Shown: positions 56,038 through 64,000 of the stretch, piece by piece
Layout of the letters: each line of letters begins with the position of its first letter
Position numbering within the stretch: position 1 is the first letter of the stretch
Source: Antrodiella citrinella
Lineage: Eukaryota > Basidiomycota > Agaricomycetes > Polyporales > Steccherinaceae
Length of the DNA stretch: 64,000 nucleotides
NCBI GenBank assembly: GCA_004802725.1
Contig: SGPM01000009.1
Coordinates: forward strand, 1-64,000
Direction of reading: 5' to 3'
Made by a program: the position numbers and the translations under genes
The notes under the pieces: model-generated
Seen by the model: only the letters and a program-made list of their open reading frames with translations
What the model was told of the DNA's origin: nothing
Databases searched by the model: none

Positions 56038-58788
56038 ATGGCACTTCCCATCAGCGGGTACGCTCAGCAGCTGCTGGACGTTGATAGCGTAATCACGTTC
56101 AACGTTCACAACGAGAAAGAGCTCACCGCAGAGATCTTGCAGGAGTTCAAGGACTCCTTATCGATCCCGCGAGCCGCCGGCCTAGGATGGGCGAATACGA
56201 GCAACGGCCTCCTCACTGTCCTCGTCCTCGCATCGAAAGACTCCGCCATTGCCATCCAATTCTCTAAGAAAACTGTCAAAGCCACATCTCCCATTCGCCA
56301 AGTCCGCAAGCTCCTAGAGACCCACTTCCTATGCGACCCGGACATCACCCTCTATTCCTTTGATATGGGACGCCTCGCACTTTCCCTCTATCGCGACAGA
56401 GATATGCGCATCTCCCACGCCGTACATATCCAGGACGCTTGCGTCGGTGTCGACAAGCCGTACCTAATTATCAACGCAGTCGAGTTCGCGGTGAGAGGCA
56501 CCAATATCAAGGCCTTCAATAACAACATCAAGGAGGCGTTCCGCGACTACACCTGGGATTCCGCGGACGCGGCTTGTACACGAACCGTCGTGTTTCGGGC
56601 CTGGCTGGCGGCCTATATGCCGTTCATCGGAGACATGGGAGAGAGGTTGCGCGACGTGAAACGTATTGACACGAGCAGGATGAACGAAGCGGTGCGTGCT
56701 ATATGTTCTTTCGGCTCCGATGTTTGTGGCTGACTCGCTTGATCCGGCAGCAACTTCGTACGCTCGCGCAGCTCGATCGTGGCGATCAACGACTCGACGG
56801 TCGCAGACCTACGGCGACGACCAACGAATTCACGGCCAACTCCATTCGCGTCAACGTTCGCTTTCCTCACAAGATCCGCGTGAAATCTGACCGGTTTCAA
56901 AACCGTCTCCGCAAAGGCGTGAGTACCGGCCGCGTTCGAATGCTCTGTTCCTTCGTCCACAATTTCGCTAATCATTGTTCCGCAGAATGATGTACAGATG
57001 CTCGTCCAGGACCAGTATGGATATGTGTTCACTGTCCATGGGCGTACCTCCGACGTTTCAGGGCAGCATGCTGATATTGTAGCCTCATCTTCATCTTTCA
57101 ACTTTCATGCGAAGACAATCCTCGACATCACCACCATCAGCCTTGATGACCCCACCATGGCTGAAGTGAAGCGAGATGCTCACATTCTCAGGATGCTTCA
57201 GCAGCAAGACACCTTTACCAATAACCCATTCATTCATCTCATCTGGCAGAATCATGAAGACTCTCCTCCTGACTGGCCAGCTGCCAAGTACAGGACCTCA
57301 GATTATGTCCCCCCTGTCCGCATGGATCCTAATCGCCCCATGAATAACTCCCAGCAGACTGCAGTTCTCCACATGCTGAAACTTGACAACAACCATCGCA
57401 TCACCATCATTCAGGGTCCTCCTGGCACAGGCAAGACCACTGTCATTGCCACCTTTGTTCTTTCTGCTACTGCTGCTGGGGGTACAGGCATCTGGCTTGT
57501 GGCTCAGTCTAATGTTGCTGTTAAGAACATTGCTGAGAAACTTGACAGCTCTGGCTTCTCTGAATGGAGACTCCTAGTTTCTAAAGACTTCCATTATGAC
57601 TGGTAAGTTCTCAGTTCATTATCTAGTCCTTGATCTGATATGCTTGGTAGGCATGAACATCTCTACTCTGGCATCACCAAGAGGATCATTAGGTCTGATG
57701 AATTCAAATCAGGAGCTCAGGACCTAGCAGGTGTCAAGGTCATGCTCTGCACACTCTCCATGCTTTCTCATTTCAAGATCACCATTTTCACCAAGCAAGT
57801 GCCTATTCAGTATCTGGTTGTGGATGAGGCCAGTCAGATCAAGGTCTCAGACTATATATCCCCTATTTCCTCCAACCCCTCTCTCTGCAAAATATGTTTC
57901 ATTGGAGATGACAAGCAATGTGGGTTACTTGTTTGCCTGATCTAAGTGTAGCTGCTCATATTATATAACAGTGCCTCCCTTTGGCCAAGATGAAATTGAA
58001 GATATTGAGAGTATATTTGAAAGACCCCATCTTCGCTCTACAGCTGTATTTTTGGACAGACAGTGTAAGCTGCATATTTTCTCTTTTTCTCAAACTTCCT
58101 TGTGCTGATCAGTGTCATCAGATCGCATGCCTCCTGAGATTGGCAACTTCATCTCAGATGCTGTCTATGATGGTCAACTGCGCTCCAATCCTAAGCACCT
58201 TCATGCCAACAAACATACTTGTTTCTTTGTGGATGTTGTAGATGGTGTAGAGAAGTCTGATGAAACCTCCTACAAAGTAAGCCTTGCTACATTTTTCTTC
58301 TGAATTTTGCCTCTAATTTTGTGCTTAGAACCTTGCAGAGGCAGCCACAATTGTAACAATGGCTGGACATCTTCAAGTGGAGAACACCAACTTCCGTATT
58401 ATTACCCCATATGATGCTCAACGCTCCCTTATTGAGAATATGCTGAAACAGGCCAATTTGGTGTATGCTAATAAATGCTTCAATGTTGATTCATTCCAAG
58501 GTATGTCCTTCTTGAATTTATGTCTGGTCTGATGTTAAGCTCTTGATGACAGGGAATGAAGATGATGTCATCATTCTATCTCTGGTTCGCTCCCATGCCC
58601 TAGGCTTCTTGGAGGACCTCAGGAGAACCAATGTCATGCTCACTCGCTGCAAGGAGGCTCTTTTTGTCTGCTCTAGCAGGGCTTTTCTCAATGGCCCAGG
58701 CCTTGACTCTCTAGTTGGGAGAATGAGTGCAGCATTTGGAGAGGAAGCCTGGATTGAGCTGGCTGACATAGCTGAGAACAATTTTTAG
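56038..58788 (+). CDS. SF1 (UPF1-like) helicase with N-terminal exonuclease-like fold, copy 2
   Basis: Same architecture as copy 1. The exonuclease-like N-terminus (LLTVLVLASKDSAIAIQFSK, LYSFDMGRLALSLYRDRDMR) has no recognisable catalytic acids. The helicase part has NSQQTAVLHMLKL, QGPPGTGKTTVIATF, AQSNVAVKNIAEKL, LVVDEASQIKVSDY, GDDKQ joined by an intron to LPPFG, RQYRMPPEIGNFI, SFQGNEDDVIILS and NVMLTRCKEAL. All motifs are intact. The intron after KQ is at the same position as in copy 1, so the pair arose by duplication. From about 57,060 to the stop the DNA is almost free of CpG although the 5' third is CpG-rich; codon choice changes accordingly. Roughly 840 aa. Confidence 0.85.
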
Positions 58789-59157
58789 CACACACTTATC
58801 TCATGTATTGATCAGACCACATCTCAAATCCTAAGATTTTTTGAATTAGGCATCATTATTAGTTTTAGTGTGCATTCTGTCTACAGATTTGATTTATGGT
58901 ATTGGAAGAGTGCCCTCATATCTAGCATGGCCTGTGAGACAGCATCCTTGAAGATAGCAGTGGATGTGAGAGGACATGAATGCTTGGACTCAATCCCAAA
59001 CTTAACAATGTCCAGTCCAGCAAGGTCTAAAAGGAGACAATAATGAGAATGAGGGTGTACCAGACACCATAGAGGCACTCACAATTGATACCATAGCCAT
59101 CAGCCTCTGGTGACCCAAACCTGGTAGCAGAATAGGATGAGCATGAGAAGCAGTGCT
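57060..59157. other. CpG-depleted block
   Basis: Counting by eye: no CpG in 57,421-58,020 and none in 58,681-59,157, and about 8 in 57,421-59,160. Flanking 60-base lines on either side carry 3-8 each (for example 56,881-56,940 has 8). The block crosses exons, introns, the 92-base spacer and the 3' end of the next gene, so codon preference cannot explain it. Confidence 0.85.
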
Positions 59158-61380
59158 CGAAAGAAAGACCTGCATACCCTGTCCCTCGGAATTGATGACC
59201 GGCACTCAAGCCGCTCGTACTGAGCTTCCAAGTCTGACTGCGAGAGAAAAGCTCGTCGTCGAGGAGCTCATGACGTTCACCATGGTTCGCCTGGAGCATC
59301 AATCGCAAGCCCAGTAGATGGCGATCGATACCCTTGCCCGTCGACGCGGCTCGTGTGAGGTTAGTGTGAGTTTGGATCGCGCGCTGCAATAAAGCGCGAC
59401 GCGCTTCGACCTGTACAATATTCCAATCAAGCTCTTGAATCTGAAGACGAGCAACGAAGGCTACCGACCGTCGTTGATGATTCTCCCATGGCGAGCACGA
59501 AGGCATGACTGTCTGAAGACAGTGAGCGAATGGTCTCCGTACGACCGTGATGGAACAAGCGGGTCAGCGCCGTCTCATATGTAGCGGTGACGGTGCCGCG
59601 AGTCCGGTACCACGCAAGTTGGAGGGCCATTTGTATGTACGCGTCGGGAGATTGTCGCGCTACGGCACGAAATGAGCTACTGGCAGTCGAATCCAGCTAA
59701 GCATTACTCACCGATATTTTTGATCCAACCAGCGCCATACTGACTGAACCAAAGTACGGTGTCATCTGAGTCGTCCGTCAGAGCTTTAGCCCGCTTCTCG
59801 GCTGCAACACATTCATCCTCGATATGCTTGTCAGTGACCCAGTCCAAGCGACGCCAACCATCCAACGTGGCATTGGCCACGAGCGAGTCGTCAGAAGCTC
59901 CCAGAACGAGTGGGCCTCCAAACGCGTCGTCGTCAATGCCCTGGACTACGGCGTACTCGGTGACAATGCTTGGAACGAGGGCGTCACAGACCGAGTGTTC
60001 TCCGATTGCGCCAGCGCGAGTATTTGACTCCACGATGATATTGAGAGGCTTGTCCCACCATCTGTTGCGAGCCGGATGACCAGGATGTGATGAGCGTAGG
60101 TTATGAAGGTGGTCGTCAATTTCGTTGTCGGTGTCGGGTTGAGGAAGGGACGGTGCCTGAGAACGCGAGGACCGGACATAAGTGTAGGGATCGAGACTAA
60201 GTGCGAAAATTGAGTGTTTGATGGCCGTGAAAGTATCGTGGTTGGCGGGAGACAACGACAGCAGGTAAGCCAAATTCTGAAAACGACGAAGATGGGACGT
60301 CAGAAAATTCATGACGCAACAAAGGGACTGCTACCATACCTCTGTCCACTGATTCCTGTCGTCGGCACTTAGAACGGATATTGGGATTGCAGGATTACCT
60401 GTTTTCAGCCGTTTGGCAACGTCTAGTACGACACTGGTTATTCTGCTCTCGAGCTCCTGAAGAGGTATCATTTGCAGGCTGTCGTCCAGTACGTCGATTA
60501 CGTAGAACCAATCGTATACACACAACATAATTCCGCGTGCTGTGTGCTCTAGAGGCGAGGGTGGTGGTGACAAGATATCACAAGTCGGACGTGGTATGCG
60601 CGAAGTGTTGAATATTTGCGCCGTAGTCCGTCGAAACCAGATTCCTGTAGATGTCCAACTTCCAGGACCAGTAACGCAAGAGCAAAAGTCTTGACGAACC
60701 TTCGCGCGTGCTATCAGGGTATATCTCCTGTCTGTGAAGTCTATTTAGCTTCACGCTTCACTTTAGTCTAAGAAAGAAGGTGACGTACCGTCCCAACTGC
60801 ACTTTAAACTCAAGAATACGATGGACTAGCAAGGCTGCCCGCCGTACTTGCCATCGGGTCAGGCCAGTGTCAGCAATATAATGTTTGGTCTCGAACCCCG
60901 ACAAGACTTCTATGGGAACGTTGACATCGTTGACAAACGATAGCCACCAGTTAGAATGAATGAGAAGGGGCGCGCGCCATTCGTGGTAAGCTTTCTTCAA
61001 CCAGATGTTGTCGTCAAGCCAATTATGTGGAGAGGCCTTATCTAGCTCTGCCACGAAGGTCACGACAAAGTTGAGAAGTGGTGCGAAGGATACGCACGAT
61101 GTAAGCGTTCCTGGCATATGTTGCCTATACCGTTCTCAAAATTGTCCGCCCACTGTCTTCTCTTCTCCATAGCCTGTTCGAAGGAAACCCCACCACGATC
61201 TGCTTCTTCTCGAAGAAACGGCTCCAAAGAAGCAAGATATCTCTGAAGCGTTTGATGCAAGTCAGGTATGGGCAAACGAGGCAGAGTAGCTTTGGAAGAG
61301 TTGTACCGGACGGCGGTGATTTGAGGCAGCATGGGACGACTAGGAGAGTGGACGACCTGCAGAATGTGTTTCCGAAGCAT
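58881..61380 (-). CDS. Carnitine O-acetyltransferase (choline/carnitine acyltransferase family)
   Basis: Multi-exon gene. N-terminus MLRKHILQVVHSPSR... may be a mitochondrial targeting sequence. It is followed by LPRLPIPDLHQTLQRYLASL, WLDDNIWLKKAYHEWRAPLL, SNWWLSFVND, LSADDRNQWTE, NRWWDKPLNIIVESNTRAGA, and the catalytic region IGEHSVCDALVPSIVTEYAV (catalytic His in EHS). Then come YGAGWIKNI, MALQLAWYRTRGTVTATYET, HTNLTRAASTGKGIDRHLLG and WKLSTSGLSAGHQF; the last exons encode RFGSPEADGYGINYLAGLDI ...HKSNL. The enzyme moves acetyl groups between CoA and carnitine, linking peroxisomal and mitochondrial acetyl-CoA pools. Two residues flanking the start are uncertain, because an upstream exon with acceptor cgtttcag is possible. 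Its last two exons lie inside the CpG-depleted block. Confidence 0.88.
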
Positions 61381-61847
61381 CTGAAACGACCGTAGATGAG
61401 AAAACAGCAAGCTTTATATACCAGCGTGGTTAGGACGGGTACCCGACGGCGAAAGGACAGCAACACATATCGACCGTGTCCCTCCGAAGACAGAGAAACG
61501 AACTTGAAGGAGCGAGCGCTGTACTCATTTTTAGTGATCAACACGTGATCTAACACGATCGAGAACCGCGTCGTCGCGTCGACTTTAGCGTTAGTGGCTT
61601 TCTCTCTTGTCTCCCAATCCTGACTCGAACAGTCCCAGTTGACCAACATACGCGGCATCCTCCTCTTTCTTTGACCAGGTGCGTTGTTTGAATATCGGGA
61701 CCCATTTCTACGGTCCGCACATGAGTTGAGACATCTCCACAGCGCCAAATCCGTCCCACCGCGACATCAACCTACCGCACAAAACATTCTGCCACCTGTG
61801 AAACTACGCGTCGAGAGCTACTTCTCAGTTCGCACAAGAATCGTATA
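61381..61847. promoter_or_regulatory. Divergent promoter region
   Basis: 467 bases between the carnitine acetyltransferase and RMI1 starts. The reverse ORF across 61125-61748 is a shadow of exon 1 plus promoter. No TATA box assigned. Confidence 0.4.
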
Positions 61848-63670
61848 ATGGACCCACCTCGGATATTGATAGAACGACTCAAACGCGATTATCCGAGGCC
61901 GACTGTTGACTTGGTATGTCAGATTATATCCATCTCACTAAATACATCAGACGACTGACCACAGCTTCAAGGAGTGGCTTAGAGCTTGCTATCAGTATAT
62001 CATAACTAAGAATGACTTCAATCCCACGACTGATATGGAACAAATAATCCACGAGGTGAACCGTGAACTCCTTGGATCGAGCCTCTGCGACTCCACGGTG
62101 CCTGGGACGGGCTTTCCTGACAACGTAAACGATCTGGATGGCGCTGCAATTCCTGGGCCCCCCATCCTTATTGAAATTGCAGCTATGGACGAAATAGGCC
62201 ATAGCGCATTCTCATTACTGAACATCGCCGAGGAAAGAGCCGAGCACGCAAAACGGGAAGCGAGGAGACAAGCAGCAGCAGAGTCCGGAGAAGCGGAAGA
62301 AGAAGAGGAGGAAGATATCAAACCTACGTATCCTCGATCCATGCTTCGATTCGAGCTTTCGGATGGGACAAAAATCTTACACGCTTTCGAGTACGTCCGC
62401 TTACCTGACATCGAGCTCGGTGTAACACCGATAGGCTACAAGGTAAGTATGATTGCTTGACATACTGCACCCAGGTCTCTGATGCCTTATATTTTGACTG
62501 TGCTCCATTAGTTTCTCGTCAACAAAGTCTATGTTCGCGATCATCGTGCTTTCCTTGAACCTGCAAACATAACACCCAAAGGAGGCTCGTGGTCAAAGGA
62601 ATGCGTTGATGCCCAGGAAGACGACCTTGTGAGATATTGGAAGCAACGAATGAGGTGAGTATTTCATCGGTATGCGAGCTGAATCAATATTTATTGCATA
62701 TCTGGACTCGGATAGAATTGCACAAAACGACCCTCCTGCTCCTCCACCCCAGGTCCATGTGCCACCTGCTGCAGCACCTCAGGCTGCACTGATAAACCCT
62801 AGAATGCCAGTTGCCCCAGCGCGAGCTCCTTCACAGCCGCCAATCCCTTCTGTACGATCACCTCTGCGCGAAATATCTGAGCCTCCCGAACCCTCCCATA
62901 CATTTCACGACGATGACGAGCAACAGCCTCGCAGACGTAAGGTTCCTCCTCGTAATCGCAGTCCGTCACCCCCGCCTCCGCCTCGACCACGCCCTACCAG
63001 CACACGTTCGAAATACTTCGATGCCGACGACGGAGATTCGAAGGATAAGGGGAAGCAGAAGCAGAAGGCCGGAGACCTCGCGCGCGAGCTCATTTTTTCG
63101 CCTCACCGCAATGCGCCCATCATCGTTGACGACTCGGACGACGAGTTTGACAATTTGGACGGCGCGGAAGTCTCGCAGAGTAAAGGCAAAGGGAAGCGCA
63201 AGGAGTCTTCCGTTACGGTCCAAGTGCGTTATGATCCGGATCCAGAGGTCCCTGAATCGGGGGACGCTAGTAGCGAGTATGGATTCGACGAAGAGTTCCC
63301 CGACGAAGTCATGGCAGAACTCGACAGAGTGGAAGAAGAACACATCCAGGAAGATGCGATCCGGTCGCAGACACAGACCCAAACCCAGACGCAATTGCAA
63401 CAATCCGGCACTACTCTGGTCGGGACTAGTCGCACTACTGCTACAAACTCTCAGGCCACCCTCGTTGCAGGACGTCGTTCCCAGTCGAGGGGAGTGGGGG
63501 GTGTATCACATCCTGGAGCCACGCAATCGCGGCGACCGCCGCCTCAGGACATTGATTTCATCGATATCGACGACGATGAAGATGAGGAAAAGGAGAATAT
63601 AGCGGTGCCGACGCGACACACTAGGAGACGGATTGACCCTGACGAGGTTATTGTGCTTAGTTCGGATTGA
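61848..63670 (+). CDS. RMI1: RecQ-mediated genome instability protein 1 (RMI1)
   Basis: Four exons. The N-terminus has the RMI1 helical motif (MDPPRILIERLKRDYPRPTV, EWLRACYQYI), then the OB-fold (SMLRFELSDGTKILHAFEYV, LPDIELGVTPIGYK, LVNKVYVRDHRAFLEPANIT, PKGG). The remainder is disordered: Pro-rich, acidic and Ser-rich blocks, a QTQTQTQTQ run, and two short acidic SIM-like ends (DFIDIDDDEDEE, EVIVLSSD). RMI1 joins Sgs1/BLM helicase and Top3 to dissolve double Holliday junctions. The C-terminal tail is longer than in yeast Rmi1 and may mediate SUMO or partner binding; that is inferred from the hydrophobic-acidic motifs only. Confidence 0.9.
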
Positions 63671-63849
63671 GCACTGAGTCTAGGAGAGAATTGTTGGTGG
63701 ATGTTCGTTGACGAACACATAAGTTGTAAGAAATGGACTTGTAACGATCACAAGCAGCTGCGTAGGTGTGGAAGTTGTTGAATAATCTAATAAGTATTTA
63801 CAGCATGCTGGCATACATTACATCTAAGAGAGACAAGAGATGGACATTC

Positions 63850-64000
63850 CTATCCCAGAACCGCTATCTTATTCTTCTTTTTCTTCTTGTTAGTGCTTGC
63901 AAAGTTTCGCCAACTACCAACACGTTGCTCGCGATTGGCTGAAGATACATTCATCGTCAGAACCGGTAAATCATGCGAAAAAGTAAAGCGAACGGACCTT
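63850..64000 (-). CDS. 3' end of a DNAJC8/Spf31-like protein (partial)
   Basis: The reverse-strand last exon (63938-63850) encodes ANREQRVGSWRNFASTNKKK followed by a Lys-rich end and stop. A 59-base intron precedes it (63939-63997, gtccgt...cttcag), and one codon of the previous exon reaches the window edge. The R-V-x-S-W-R-(N/D)-F motif followed by Lys runs resembles the C-terminus of the J-domain splicing factor DNAJC8/Spf31. The J domain lies outside the window, so the assignment is tentative. Confidence 0.5.
   Translation of the reverse strand, partial: RSVRFTFSHDLPVLTMNVSSANREQRVGSWRNFASTNKKKKKNKIAVLG

Noticed and set aside
57060..59157. CpG-poor block read as RIP-like decay of a dead gene
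   Set aside because: All helicase and acyltransferase motifs, frames and splice sites are intact, so the block is not a degenerated repeat.
61125..61748. 207-aa reverse ORF upstream of the carnitine acetyltransferase
   Set aside because: Out of frame with the real first exon and runs into the shared promoter; Cys-rich, random-looking content.
1..64000. tRNA genes, rRNA, CRISPR arrays, intact transposons
   Set aside because: No A/B-box pair forming a cloverleaf, no spaced short repeats, and no transposase, integrase or reverse-transcriptase motifs or terminal repeats seen by eye. A tRNAscan or repeat search could still find weak cases.

Overview
This is a gene-dense filamentous basidiomycete (Agaricomycetes) chromosome segment. 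The evidence is short 45-70 bp GT-AG introns in nearly every gene, an F-box protein of the agaricomycete type, a polyporopepsin-like A1 aspartic protease, and a full set of fungal housekeeping genes. The protease hints at Polyporales, but genus and species cannot be read from the sequence. Most exon joins below were read by hand from splice sites, frame continuity and family similarity.

Layout. 1-230: 3' end of a phytase-type histidine acid phosphatase. 400-3160: two related small-protein genes flank an F-box gene. 3160-6190: gene-poor. 6190-14510 is the most accessory-looking part. It holds a secreted precursor with Kex2-type repeats (6190), a decayed reverse-strand gene, a broken second copy of the precursor's 3' half (8055-8430), an O-methyltransferase, an unknown gene and an MFS transporter. 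15000-25000: SPT2 chromatin protein, an RRM protein resembling CPSF6/7, a cytochrome b5-acyl-CoA dehydrogenase fusion, and a disordered serine-rich protein. 25100-36000: DENND6/Afi1-like protein, Mim1/Tom13-like protein, polyporopepsin-like protease, and an R/E-rich coiled-coil protein. 37390-43430: one very large gene joining an Hsp70-like ATPase to a 1,200-residue disordered tail rich in Trp-Gly motifs. 43600-52400: an unknown Gly/Met-rich protein, a coiled-coil AT-hook protein, the NOM1/Sgd1 ribosome-biogenesis factor, an EFM4-type methyltransferase and Pam18. 52970-58790: two tandem UPF1-like SF1 helicases. Then carnitine acetyltransferase (reverse strand), RMI1, and the 3' end of a DNAJC8/Spf31-like gene at the right edge.

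Most notable observations: (i) an almost CpG-free block of about 2.1 kb (57,060-59,157) with sharp edges, covering the 3' parts of the convergent helicase and carnitine acetyltransferase genes in otherwise CpG-rich DNA; (ii) the Hsp70/WG-repeat fusion, whose tail looks like an Argonaute-hook region; (iii) the Kex2-type repeat precursor with its decayed duplicate, lying beside a methyltransferase and a transporter. No tRNA, rRNA, CRISPR array or intact transposon was recognised.
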